A stretch of 64,000 nt of DNA from UBA7434 sp041941365 (GCA_041941365.1 JBGTQK010000008.1:1-64000), one strand, 5' to 3'; shown: positions 54,424-63,726, counted from the first letter of the stretch. Notes: generated by a model from the sequence alone, not told the origin. Program-made: numbers and translations.

Positions 54424-56222
54424 TGATGGGTAATGAGCGGTTAACTATCCCCGATTCTTTAAAGTTAAATGCAAAGCATTACCCGAACGATCAAGCTGTA
54501 CACTATAAAGTAGGTGATTTATGGCAAACGTTCACTTGGTCAGTGTATGCTAATTCTATGCAAGCTGTAGCAAAAAGTCTTATTGCTACTGGACATGCTC
54601 ATGGTGAAGCTCTTGCCATTCTTGGTAGTAATTCGTTTGAGTGGTTTGTCTCGGTGGTTGGGGCTGAAGATGTTGGTGTTGTTCCTGCGGGAGTTTACGC
54701 AAGTAACGCTCCAGTTGAAGTAGCCTATGTAGTGAATCACTCAGGTGCAAAGTCGATCATTGTCGAAGATTATGATCAGCTTGCTAAAGTGAAGCAACAA
54801 TGGTCAGAAATGCCCGCTTTGGAGCGGGCAATTCTATTAAATGGTGAGGTAGAGGATGATGACCGAATTATTTCATGGAAGGAATTTCTAGAAATTGGTA
54901 CTGAAATTTCAGAGGCGGATCTTATTGCTCGTGAAAGCGCGATTACTCTGAATGACGTTGGTACATTAATTTATACTTCAGGTACAACGGGTAATCCTAA
55001 AGGTGTCTTGTTAAGTAACGAGTCGATTTCCTTTACTTCTGATGCACTTGGTTCCACTCTCAATACTAATCACAAGGATGTCTTGCTTTCGTACCTTCCA
55101 TTGGCCCATATTGCTGAGCAGCTGGTTTCTATTCATATCGCTATTCGCAGGCGTTATCAGGTGTATATTTGCCCTGACCCGCTGAAATTAGCAGATTACA
55201 TAAAAGAAGTGCGTCCCACTGTATTTTTTGGCGTTCCGCGAGTTTGGGAACGGTTTTACACTGTGATTTCAGCCAAATTGCAAGATGCTACGGGCATAAA
55301 AAAGCAGATTATTTCGTTTGCTCGCTCAGCGGGTACAGCGGTCTCGCGTGCTAGGCATCAAGGTTTGCAGCCAGGATTATTTACCCGCTTGCGCTTTCGT
55401 TTAGCAGAAAAATTGGTTTTTTCCAAATTACGTGAAGCGATGGGCTTGGATCGAGCGCATAACTTCCTGACAGGTTCAGCCCCAACACCTGAACCTGTTG
55501 CTGATTTTTTCTCATCACTGGGTATGGAGTTACTTGAGGTTTATGGTCAGTCTGAAGGAACTGCTTGTACTACAGCAAATACACTTAGTAATTTACGTCG
55601 TGGTACTCTCGGTAAAGCTATTCCAGGCATACAGGTAAAAATTGCCGATGATGGAGAGATTCTTTTTAAAGGCCCTAGTTGCATGGTGGGTTATTTGAAT
55701 GCAGAAGAAGCTACAGCAAAAACATTAGTAGATGGATGGGTGCATACTGGTGACCTTGGTATGCTGGATAATGATGGTTATTTGATTATCAAAGGTCGTA
55801 AAAAAGATATTATAATTAACTCATCAGGAAAGAACATTGCTCCGAAAGCGATTGAAGGTCTTTTAATATCACTTGATTGTGTTGCCCAGGCGGTTTGTAT
55901 TGGGGATGGACAGCGATTTTTAGTTGCACTTTTAACGTTAGACCCGGACAGAGCGGCTATTTTTGCAGAAGAGCATAATTGTAGTTTAGCTGATGTACCA
56001 GCACATCCGGAATTACGTCACCTTCTTTTTGAGGAGATTCGTGATAAGGTCAATACCAAGCTTGCTCGTGTGGAGCAAGTACGTAATTTCCAGGTGTTGC
56101 CTCATCTCTTTTCACCTGAAACTGGTGAGACAACGGTGACATTCAAAATTAAAAGAAATGTTGTTAGTGAAAAATATGCCAAACAAATAGCCGCTCTTTA
56201 TGAAGAAGGGCAATTATTATAA
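54423..56222 (+). CDS. Long-chain acyl-CoA synthetase (AMP-forming)
   Basis: Acyl-activating enzyme, 599 residues, of the FAA1-type (AMP-binding with long-chain form). P-loop YTSGTTGNPKGV, LSYLPLAHIAEQ, EVYGQSEGTA, and the hinge TGDLGMLDNDGYLIIKGRKKDIIINSSGKNIAP. It makes acyl-CoA from the acid produced by the aldehyde dehydrogenase. Two adjacent ATGs (54423, 54426) are possible; TAATG overlaps the previous stop. Confidence 0.94.
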   Translation: MMGNERLTIPDSLKLNAKHYPNDQAVHYKVGDLWQTFTWSVYANSMQAVAKSLIATGHAHGEALAILGSNSFEWFVSVVGAEDVGVVPAGVYASNAPVEVAYVVNHSGAKSIIVEDYDQLAKVKQQWSEMPALERAILLNGEVEDDDRIISWKEFLEIGTEISEADLIARESAITLNDVGTLIYTSGTTGNPKGVLLSNESISFTSDALGSTLNTNHKDVLLSYLPLAHIAEQLVSIHIAIRRRYQVYICPDPLKLADYIKEVRPTVFFGVPRVWERFYTVISAKLQDATGIKKQIISFARSAGTAVSRARHQGLQPGLFTRLRFRLAEKLVFSKLREAMGLDRAHNFLTGSAPTPEPVADFFSSLGMELLEVYGQSEGTACTTANTLSNLRRGTLGKAIPGIQVKIADDGEILFKGPSCMVGYLNAEEATAKTLVDGWVHTGDLGMLDNDGYLIIKGRKKDIIINSSGKNIAPKAIEGLLISLDCVAQAVCIGDGQRFLVALLTLDPDRAAIFAEEHNCSLADVPAHPELRHLLFEEIRDKVNTKLARVEQVRNFQVLPHLFSPETGETTVTFKIKRNVVSEKYAKQIAALYEEGQLL

Positions 56223-56262
56223 TGTGTTTTATAGTTACTAAGTTAAATAGTTAGGATAATCA

Positions 56263-56856
56263 ATGAGTGCTGCAAAAAGACGGTTATTGGATGCCGCATT
56301 AAAACTGTTTGCAGAAAAACGCAACAAAGAAGTTACTGTGTCGGATCTTGCAAGAGAAGCAAAGATCGCGCGGAGTACTATCTATAACCTTTATTCTGGA
56401 ATGGATGAATTATTTGTTGATGTGGCCAATGAGGTAACAGCTCAATTCACATCCATGTTAGTTGATAAGCTTGAAGGCGTTGAAGATCCGGCGGTCATGC
56501 TTGCTTATTCATTATCAATGCCATTACAGAAATACCCAGATCACCCTTTATCGGGACGTTTTGTCATAGCATTTGCTATGAGTGAAAGAAAAATAAAGAA
56601 ATACTGGTTTGGTGTTCCAAGTCAATCCTTGATGAAAGGCGTTGAGACGGGTCGTTTTAAACTGGAAACTAACGAAATAAACCTGTTTCGTAGCCAGATG
56701 GCAGGTGGACTATTGAGTATGATGATTCAGGTTCATGACGGGCATTTAGGCTGGCGTGAAGCTGCATCAGGATTTGTGTTCTTTCAGTTACGTGCCCTTG
56801 GGCTTGACAATGAAGAATGCGAGAGAATTTCCAGATCCACTTTATTACCGGAATAA
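56263..56856 (+). CDS. TetR-family repressor, likely regulator of the catabolic cluster
   Basis: DNA-binding regulator, 197 residues. HTH in the first 50 residues (LLDAALKLFAEKRNKEVTVSD, then IARSTIYNLYSGMDELF), followed by an all-helical ligand domain of normal length. It is the last gene of the cluster, 40 bases after the ligase gene, with AGGATAA upstream. Best candidate to bind the palindromes at 39130 and 44183; a CoA ester is a plausible inducer. Autoregulation would follow from co-transcription. Confidence 0.92.
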   Translation: MSAAKRRLLDAALKLFAEKRNKEVTVSDLAREAKIARSTIYNLYSGMDELFVDVANEVTAQFTSMLVDKLEGVEDPAVMLAYSLSMPLQKYPDHPLSGRFVIAFAMSERKIKKYWFGVPSQSLMKGVETGRFKLETNEINLFRSQMAGGLLSMMIQVHDGHLGWREAASGFVFFQLRALGLDNEECERISRSTLLPE

Positions 56857-56904
56857 TGAAGCTATAAAAAAACCAGTCAAGTGACTGGTTTTTTTATAGC
56901 TTCA
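56857..56904. terminator. Perfect 23-bp inverted-repeat bidirectional terminator
   Basis: Left arm 56857-56879 and right arm 56882-56904 are perfect complements around a 2-base centre. The inner CCAGTCA/TGACTGG with A7/T7 runs is a terminator in both directions, serving the TetR gene and infA. Confidence 0.95.
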
Positions 56905-56916
56905 GAATAATATGAA

Positions 56917-57135
56917 TTAACGTTCTCTGAATGTAATGCGGCCTTTAGTCAGATCATAAGGCGTCATTTCTACTTTCACTTTATCGCCCGTCAAAATTTT
57001 AATATAGTTTTTTCGCATCTTTCCTGAAATATGCGCAGTGATTACATGACCATTTTCGAGTTGTACGCGAAAAGTGGTATTGGGAAGTGTGTCAATCACT
57101 TCACCATCGAATTCTATGTTTTCTTCTTTTGCCAT
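56917..57135 (-). CDS. infA: Translation initiation factor IF-1
   Basis: 72-residue S1-like OB-fold factor, standard length and sequence (EFDGEVIDTLPNTTFRV, VTAHISGKMRKNYIKI, GDKVKVEMTPYDL). It binds the ribosomal A site during initiation. Normally adjacent to clpA in this gene order. Confidence 0.99.
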   Translation of the reverse strand: MAKEENIEFDGEVIDTLPNTTFRVQLENGHVITAHISGKMRKNYIKILTGDKVKVEMTPYDLTKGRITFRER

Positions 57136-57307
57136 TAAATTTTATTCCTCGGATAAAAACCGCGGCATTGTGCCTGATGTTGAGTCTTTTAGGTAGTACC
57201 TATTACGCATTTATGTGTTTTTGAATGCAGTACACGTAAATATTGGGGTAGAAAAAAGAATTTCAAGCCGATAAATCATCAGGCTGTAGAGGAGAAATCA
57301 ATAGATT

Positions 57308-58015
57308 TTAATTCAACAGTTGCCAGCGACGATTGATAAGGATTTCAATAGGACGGAAATTAATTTTATAACTCATTTTTTTACAATCTTTGATCCAGTA
57401 ACCTAAATAGACATAGGGATACTTTCTTTCCATTGCGATTTCAAGCTGTTTTAAAATAGCGAGAGTACCAAGGCTTCTTTGATCCATTTCAGTATCAAAA
57501 TAAGTATAAATTGCAGAATAACTGTTATCGACTTTGTCAACCACACTCACAGCAATCAACTTGCCATCAAGCCTGAATTCGAGAAATTCACTGAAATTTG
57601 TTGGTTCACCAATAAATTGCATAAATTGTTCTTTGGATGGTGGAAACATATCACCATCAGGGTGGCGTTGTTGAATATAATTGGCGTAAAGGGAGTAATG
57701 TTCTTCTGTGTAGGCAGCATTTGTAATTGATAGGCTAAGGTCCTGATTACGCTTTAGAATTCTTTTTTGCGAGCGGTTTGGCTCAAAAAGAGCGACAGGG
57801 ATGCGTGTTGCTGTGCAAGCCTGGCATTCTTTACAGTAGGGTAAATAAAAATGCTTACCTGAGCGTCGAAAGCCGAGGTCATTTAATTCAGTGTATATGT
57901 TGTCATCAATGGATGCGTCGGGATCGACGAATAAAGTTGTTGCCTTTTTATCACTAAGATAACTGCAAGTATGAGGTGATGTCGAAAAAACTTTAAGATT
58001 GTTTAGAGCGCTCAT
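57308..58015 (-). CDS. bpt: Aspartate/glutamate leucyl-transferase Bpt
   Basis: N-degron enzyme, 235 residues, of the ATE/Bpt family that attaches Leu to N-terminal Asp or Glu. N-terminal cysteine-bearing segment (TCSYL), FYLPYCKECQACTATRIPV with paired Cys, and the GNAT-like part with LGTLAILKQLEIA and YVYLGYWIKDC. Feeds substrates to ClpS-ClpAP. Upstream of infA and downstream of aat as in Pseudomonas. Confidence 0.95.
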   Translation of the reverse strand: MSALNNLKVFSTSPHTCSYLSDKKATTLFVDPDASIDDNIYTELNDLGFRRSGKHFYLPYCKECQACTATRIPVALFEPNRSQKRILKRNQDLSLSITNAAYTEEHYSLYANYIQQRHPDGDMFPPSKEQFMQFIGEPTNFSEFLEFRLDGKLIAVSVVDKVDNSYSAIYTYFDTEMDQRSLGTLAILKQLEIAMERKYPYVYLGYWIKDCKKMSYKINFRPIEILINRRWQLLN

Positions 58016-58129
58016 ATTTTGATTATCGACAAAATTATGAGGTTTTACCAGTAGTAGTAATCAATTTTTGTGAGCTTTTTTGGCGATTGATTGATGCATC
58101 AGATGACAGAATGTTAACGGCAGTTTTAT

Positions 58130-58876
58130 CTAATGCTGGCAAAGTAATATTTTTGCCGATGCTTTTTGTTTTAATAGATTTAGCGGTTCGTAATTACCAT
58201 TTGTAGAGGGTAAGTAGTGTTTGAATTCGGAGCGATTGATCTCCTTTACACCTAGTGACGTCAGGTGAGGGTTAGGGATCTGGCAATCGACGAGGTCAAC
58301 TCCTTTTTCAGCAAGTTGTTGCCCCATAAAATAAAAAGCAATTTTGGAGGTGTTAGTAAGGGTATGAAACATTGATTCGCCACAAAACAGACTTCCTATT
58401 CCTATACCATAAAGTCCGCCAACCAGTGTTTCATTTTGCCATACTTCAAAAGAGTGTGCCCAGCCTGCCTGGTGAAGAGCGATGTAGGCATCAAGCATAT
58501 CGTTAGTAATCCAGGTGTTTTGAACGCTTTCAGTGAGTCTGTCAGTCATTTCAAGATGGTTTGTGTAGCGTGGTGTTGTCGCACAAGAATGAATAACAGA
58601 TTTGAAATCCTGATTGACCGATATAAATAAGTCATATTTTTTTAGGGTTTTCTTGCAGCTTTGGGGTAAACGAATGTCTTGAGGGTTAATCACGGCACGA
58701 GGCGCAGGTGACCACCATTGAATGGGGTCGCCTTCATTAAACCATGGAAAAATTCCATGGCTATACGCATTGAGAAGAGTTTCTATACTTAAGTCACCAC
58801 CTACTGCAAGTAAGCCATTAGGGTCTTCAAGGGCTTTTTCGATAGGCGGAAACATAAATATAATGTTAGTTTGCAA
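58130..58876 (-). CDS. aat: Leucyl/phenylalanyl-tRNA-protein transferase
   Basis: Adds Leu or Phe to N-terminal Lys/Arg. 248 residues. Motifs PNGLLAVGGDLSIETLLNAYSHGIFPWF, WWSPAPRAVI, SFEVWQNETLVGGLYGIGIGSLFCGESMF and LVDCQIPNPHL are diagnostic. The start at 58876 is TTG; an ATG at 58855 would give a shorter N-terminus. Neither has a good ribosome site. 11 bases after trxB. Confidence 0.97.
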   Translation of the reverse strand: MQTNIIFMFPPIEKALEDPNGLLAVGGDLSIETLLNAYSHGIFPWFNEGDPIQWWSPAPRAVINPQDIRLPQSCKKTLKKYDLFISVNQDFKSVIHSCATTPRYTNHLEMTDRLTESVQNTWITNDMLDAYIALHQAGWAHSFEVWQNETLVGGLYGIGIGSLFCGESMFHTLTNTSKIAFYFMGQQLAEKGVDLVDCQIPNPHLTSLGVKEINRSEFKHYLPSTNGNYEPLNLLKQKASAKILLCQH

Positions 58877-58887
58877 GCAAAGAAATG

Positions 58888-59838
58888 TTAAGTCTCATCA
58901 AGGTACTTTTCAGCATCCAGTGCAGCCATGCAGCCAGCTCCTGCAGATGTGACAGCCTGGCGATAGATATGGTCAGCGACATCGCCAGCAGCATACACGC
59001 CTTCAATAGACGTCTGTGTTGCATTGCCATTTAAACCACTATTGATAATCAGGTATCCATCTTTCATATCTAGCTGGCCCTTGAATATATCAGTATTAGG
59101 TTTATGGCCAATAGCGATGAAAACACCTTGTAAGTCAATCTCCTCTTTTTGAGATTTGTCCTGTGCATTGGCGACACGGATACCCGTTACACCAGCGTCG
59201 TCACCCAGAACTTCATCTAATGTTGTATTCCATTTTATAGTGATGTTGCCGTTTTTTTCTTTTTCAAATAATTTGTCTTGTAGAATTTTTTCTGCGCGCA
59301 AGCTGTCACGGCGATGAATGAGTACTACCTCAGCAGCCAGGTTAGAGAGATAAAGAGCTTCTTCAACAGCCGTATTACCACCACCAATAACTGCAACTTT
59401 TTGATCTCGATAAAAGAAACCGTCACAGGTTGCACATGCGCTAACGCCTTTCCCCATAAATGCTTCTTCCGAAGGTAGGCCGATATATTGTGCAGAAGCA
59501 CCGGTTGCAATAATCAATGCATCACACGTGTATTCACTATTACCTTTTAAAACAAAAGGACGCTGTTTGAGATCAACGCTTTCTATATGATCAAACAGAA
59601 TATCTGTGTTAAAGCGTTCAGCATGCTTTTGCATTCTGATCATCAAATCCGGGCCTTGTACGCCGTCATTATCTCCAGGCCAATTATCGACATCGGTAGT
59701 AATGGTTAGCTGGCCGCCTTGTTGCATACCGGTAATAACAACAGGATTAAGGTTAGCGCGGGCTGCATATACAGCAGCTGTGTATCCGGCAGGGCCAGAA
59801 CCCAGAATAATAAGACGATGGTGTATCGTGTCAGACAT
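58888..59838 (-). CDS. trxB: Thioredoxin reductase
   Basis: Low-molecular-weight NADPH-thioredoxin reductase, 316 residues. FAD motif ILGSGPAGYTAAVYAARA, redox centre CATCDGFF, NADPH motif VIGGGNTAVEEALYLS, and the C-terminal FAD site YAAGDVADH. Complete. First gene of the aat operon. Confidence 0.98.
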   Translation of the reverse strand: MSDTIHHRLIILGSGPAGYTAAVYAARANLNPVVITGMQQGGQLTITTDVDNWPGDNDGVQGPDLMIRMQKHAERFNTDILFDHIESVDLKQRPFVLKGNSEYTCDALIIATGASAQYIGLPSEEAFMGKGVSACATCDGFFYRDQKVAVIGGGNTAVEEALYLSNLAAEVVLIHRRDSLRAEKILQDKLFEKEKNGNITIKWNTTLDEVLGDDAGVTGIRVANAQDKSQKEEIDLQGVFIAIGHKPNTDIFKGQLDMKDGYLIINSGLNGNATQTSIEGVYAAGDVADHIYRQAVTSAGAGCMAALDAEKYLDET

Positions 59839-60272
59839 AATTTTAAAAACCTTTTGTATTTCAGTGAAGAATTGTATTGAAACTGTCCTTTGAGCACCAG
59901 TTTGCCACGAACCTGATATGCGTTTCGAGCTTTAAATGCCGCAAAAAACACCGTAATGATTTATCAGGTAAGATAATGAATGATAGGATGGATAACAAAT
60001 CGTTTAGTTCCTTGTCGTAACAAGCAGTCAAATTGATTCTTATGATTTGATGCACTAGTCTAAAATGGCAAAATAGCAAGTAAAGTAGCGTTTAGATCTT
60101 GTTCAACACTACCGAATGAACAGAGCAATACTACCTTGAATTGCAGGCTGTTTTTCGGTGTTCTATAGCATATAGAATTCTCTTTAAATACGAGCAGAAA
60201 TGTCTCCTTTTTGACCAAAATCAATTGGGGATAGCGCAAAGAGGCTACATCCATTTATCAATAGGTGAACCT
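59839..60272. promoter_or_regulatory. Divergent trxB/ftsK intergenic region
   Basis: 434 bases between divergent genes. A weak candidate ftsK promoter is TTGATT (60033-60038), 17 bases, TAGTCT (60056-60061). No coding frame deserves a call; the frame from 60141 is only the upstream extension of ftsK. Confidence 0.4.
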
Positions 60273-62717
60273 ATGGCGACAACAGCAGCGCGAAAAAGTA
60301 AGCAAAAGTCAAAATCTGCCTCAAAAAAAACAGCAGCTAATGAAAACTCAAATGCTGTGATGTTGGTTATTAAAGAGGGGACTCTGCTTGCGATTCTTGT
60401 GGTTGCTTTATTTTGCCTGCTGGCTTTGCTGACCTTCAGTCCTCAAGATCCGGGCTGGTCTGCTACCGGGAGTGACGGAAATATACGAAACATAATGGGA
60501 GCAACAGGCGCCTGGGTGTCCGATGCATTGTTTTCTATGTTCGGGTTTTCAGCTTATGTTATTCCTGCCATGTTACTTTATCGCGGGTGGTTAATTTTTC
60601 GAAATAGGCATAACCTAAAGCCTTTTGATAGTTTGACATTAGGCCTGAAACTCACCGGTGCGTTATTACTTTGTATTGGGCTTACCTCACTTTTTGCACT
60701 TTCATCATTGCCTGATCAGAATGCTTTGCCATTTAGTGCAGGGGGTTATATAGGTCTTGCATTAAGTAATGCATTATCCAACCTTATCGGTTCCGTTGGA
60801 ACAACATTACTCATGCTTGCGATGAGTCTGTTTGGCCTGACACTGTTTGCTGAGGTTTCCTGGTTGAGTTTAATGGATAAAACAGGCGGCATTGTTATTC
60901 AGTTAAACCGTAAGATTCTTGAGATTTTTAGTGATTGGCAACAAACACTAAAAGAAATCCTACGTCAAAAAATGGAAGACAGAAAGGCACAAAAAATTGG
61001 ACATCCAACGTTAAGCGATTCAATGGTTAAATTGACAAGGATAAAGGATGAAGAGGAATCTTCTGTAATGCCAAAAATATTTGACCAGGTGCTTGAAAGA
61101 ACCAAGCAAACCCAGATAAAACTGATAGAAGCCAACCCTAAAAAGAAAAATAAAAAGGTTCAAAAAAGGCCGCCAAGAAGCTCAGCTCAGATGGGAGATA
61201 TTGATCTACCGACATTTGATTTACTTGACATGCCCACTGACGATCATGATGTAGGGTATAGCGCTGAAGAGTTGCAAGACTTTTCGAATTTACTTGAACT
61301 CAAGTTGTTAGACTTTGGTATTAAAGCTGAAGTGAAATCAGTTATGCCAGGTCCTGTTATTACCCGATTTGAAATACAGCCAGCCGCTGGCGTTAAAGTA
61401 AGTCGAATCAGTAATTTAGTAAAAGACCTGGCGCGCTCGTTAGCAGTTATCAGTGTGCGAGTGGTTGAAGTTATAGCAGGAAAATCATATGTAGGTATTG
61501 AAATTCCTAATGCAAATCGTGCAATGGTTATGCTTAGCGATGTATTGATGTCCGAGACGTATCAGGACAGTGTCTCCCCATTAACTTTAGCGTTAGGGCA
61601 TGATATAGCAGGACAGCCTGTTGTAGCAGATCTTGCCAGGATGCCTCATCTATTGGTGGCAGGAACAACAGGTTCAGGAAAATCAGTGGGTATAAATGCG
61701 ATGTTGCTGAGTCTGTTATACAAAGCAACGCCTGCTGATGTGCGTCTTATTCTAATTGACCCGAAAATGCTGGAGCTTAATGTATACGAAGGCATTCCAC
61801 ATTTACTTTCACCCGTAATAACCGATATGAAAGATGCTGCAAACGGTTTGCGATGGTGTGTAGCTGAGATGGAGCGACGATATCGTTTAATGGCATCGTT
61901 AGGTGTAAGAAACCTCGTTGGTTTTAACAAAAAGGTAAAAGAAGCACAAGATGCTGGCGATCCATTGGTAGACCCAACCTGGAAGCCAGATGAGCTTTCT
62001 ATGATAGATCCAGAGGATCAAATAGCGCCAGACCTGGATATTTTGCCCAGCATAGTTGTTGTGATAGATGAATTTGCTGACATGATGATGATTGTTGGTA
62101 AAAAAGTTGAGCAACTTATTGCCCGTATTGCTCAAAAAGCAAGGGCTGCAGGCATTCATCTGATTCTGGCAACACAGCGCCCCTCAGTAGATGTGATTAC
62201 GGGATTGATAAAGGCAAACGTTCCAACGCGTATTGCGTTTCAGGTATCATCACGAGTAGATTCGCGAACAATACTGGATCAAGGTGGAGCTGAGCAATTA
62301 TTAGGGCATGGTGATATGTTATATTTGCCGCCTGGTACCGGTATGCCCATACGTGTACATGGTGCATTTGTTTCAGATGATGAAGTACACCGAGTCTGTG
62401 ATGACTGGAGATCGCGTGCGGAACCAGATTATATTTCAGAGGTCACAGAGGGAACAGCGGCAGAACATATGGGCGCGGCAGCGAATCTCGCAGATGAAGA
62501 TGATCAAAGTAATGACGAGTCGGACCCTCTATATGATGAGGCTGTAGCAATTGTTACAAAATCCCGAAAAGCTTCAATATCTTCGGTTCAAAGAAAATTG
62601 CGTATTGGTTATAACCGTGCTGCGCGCCTGATTGAAACAATGGAGGCAGCGGGTGTGGTTAGTGAAATGGGAACCAATGGAGCACGTGAAGTTCTGGCGC
62701 CAGAGCCTCCGCGTTAG
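60273..62717 (+). CDS. ftsK: DNA translocase FtsK
   Basis: Septal DNA pump, 814 residues from ATG 60273 (AGGTGAA upstream; the frame is open from 60141 but without a start signal). N-terminal basic region, then four membrane helices (about 30-200). A short linker contains PKKKNKKVQKRPPR. The motor has Walker A AGTTGSGKSVG and RLILIDPKMLEL. The C-terminal gamma winged helix (about 745-805; SSVQRKLRIGYNRAARLIE) reads KOPS sites. Its final codons take part in a 23-base tandem repeat. Confidence 0.97.
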   Translation: MATTAARKSKQKSKSASKKTAANENSNAVMLVIKEGTLLAILVVALFCLLALLTFSPQDPGWSATGSDGNIRNIMGATGAWVSDALFSMFGFSAYVIPAMLLYRGWLIFRNRHNLKPFDSLTLGLKLTGALLLCIGLTSLFALSSLPDQNALPFSAGGYIGLALSNALSNLIGSVGTTLLMLAMSLFGLTLFAEVSWLSLMDKTGGIVIQLNRKILEIFSDWQQTLKEILRQKMEDRKAQKIGHPTLSDSMVKLTRIKDEEESSVMPKIFDQVLERTKQTQIKLIEANPKKKNKKVQKRPPRSSAQMGDIDLPTFDLLDMPTDDHDVGYSAEELQDFSNLLELKLLDFGIKAEVKSVMPGPVITRFEIQPAAGVKVSRISNLVKDLARSLAVISVRVVEVIAGKSYVGIEIPNANRAMVMLSDVLMSETYQDSVSPLTLALGHDIAGQPVVADLARMPHLLVAGTTGSGKSVGINAMLLSLLYKATPADVRLILIDPKMLELNVYEGIPHLLSPVITDMKDAANGLRWCVAEMERRYRLMASLGVRNLVGFNKKVKEAQDAGDPLVDPTWKPDELSMIDPEDQIAPDLDILPSIVVVIDEFADMMMIVGKKVEQLIARIAQKARAAGIHLILATQRPSVDVITGLIKANVPTRIAFQVSSRVDSRTILDQGGAEQLLGHGDMLYLPPGTGMPIRVHGAFVSDDEVHRVCDDWRSRAEPDYISEVTEGTAAEHMGAAANLADEDDQSNDESDPLYDEAVAIVTKSRKASISSVQRKLRIGYNRAARLIETMEAAGVVSEMGTNGAREVLAPEPPR

Positions 62718-62793
62718 TTTGTATAGAGCCTCCGCGTTAGTTTATATAGAGCCTCCGCGTTAGTCTATATATAGCCTCCACGTTTTCTCTAAT
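62702..62793 (+). repeat. Four tandem 23-bp units beginning inside the ftsK 3' end
   Basis: Units at 62702, 62725, 62748 and 62771 share GCCTCCGCGTTAG-type cores; the fourth is more diverged. The first includes the last codons of ftsK (EPPR-stop), so coding sequence has been copied into the spacer before lolA. Lengths are exactly 23 bases each. Confidence 0.9.
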
Positions 62794-62821
62794 TTATCAG
62801 TAAATTTTTAAGGGTGTTTTT

Positions 62822-63703
62822 TTGAAAAAAAATTATCAACCAAAATGGTTTTCAATTATAGTTATCCCATTTATTTTAATCACTCTATTAGCCTGTAAGT
62901 CATATTCTGATCATGCTGAAGAGATGCCAAAGTCAGATGACTCAAATGTCGATGAGTTACTCCAGAGTACCCAATTGCTGGATGTCGCTCAAATAGATTC
63001 TGTTACAACTCTGGAAACGGGCCAGCCTGAAAACACAGGGTCTGTAGCTGTAGTAAAAACAAAAAAATTACCAGATGTGGCTAAAGATGCAATAAATTCA
63101 ACAGCCGAATTCGAGACAGAGCCATTGTCAGATAGAAAATTAGCTGTTGTTCAGCTTATTGAAATGCTGGCATTAGCGAAAACCTATAGCGCGAAGTTCC
63201 AGCAGAACCTTAAGAATGAAAAAGGGGAAGTGTTAGAAGAAACCACAGGTGCGATTGCCTGGAGGCGCCCAAGTGCTTTACGATGGCAGATAACAGCACC
63301 TATTGAGCAAACAATTCTAGTTAATAAAAACAGATATCATCAATATGATAGTGATCTCGACCAGTTGATTATTGAGCCATTAAACAGTGAGGCCGCTGCT
63401 ATTCCCAACTTGCTACTATCGGGTGATACAGAGGGCTTATTAAATCAGTTTATAGTTGAAAAGAAATATGATCAGGATAATAAAGTAATTTTTCATTTAG
63501 TTCCCAGGCAACAATTATCGAGTAGCTTGTTTAAGGCTATAGACCTGGATTTTATGAACAAACAGTTATCAGCCATTGTATTACTTGATGATCTTGAACA
63601 GACCACAAAAATAGCTTTTGAAGATATTGTTTTGAATGAAACCCTTTCTGATGCGTTATTTTTGATAGAACCACCAGAAGGTACAGATGTTATTTATCGT
63701 TAA
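62822..63703 (+). CDS. lolA: LolA-like protein with lipobox and N-terminal linker (TTG start)
   Basis: 293 residues from TTG 62822 (AGGGTG 5 bases upstream). The LolA domain is at about 100-293: TYSAKFQQNLKNEKGEVLEETTG, RRPSALRWQITAPIEQTILV, YDSDLDQLIIEPL. The N-terminus is a lipoprotein signal peptide (hydrophobic core, LLAC lipobox, then Lys at +2). It is followed by about 70 acidic residues. Normal LolA is a free periplasmic carrier of about 205 residues, so both features are unusual. Position after ftsK supports lolA. Confidence 0.85.
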   Translation: MKKNYQPKWFSIIVIPFILITLLACKSYSDHAEEMPKSDDSNVDELLQSTQLLDVAQIDSVTTLETGQPENTGSVAVVKTKKLPDVAKDAINSTAEFETEPLSDRKLAVVQLIEMLALAKTYSAKFQQNLKNEKGEVLEETTGAIAWRRPSALRWQITAPIEQTILVNKNRYHQYDSDLDQLIIEPLNSEAAAIPNLLLSGDTEGLLNQFIVEKKYDQDNKVIFHLVPRQQLSSSLFKAIDLDFMNKQLSAIVLLDDLEQTTKIAFEDIVLNETLSDALFLIEPPEGTDVIYR

Positions 63704-63726
63704 ATATTTTTATATAATCAATCATT

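Noticed and set aside
62702..62793. CRISPR array
   Set aside because: The units are contiguous 23-base repeats without spacers, and no cas gene is present.
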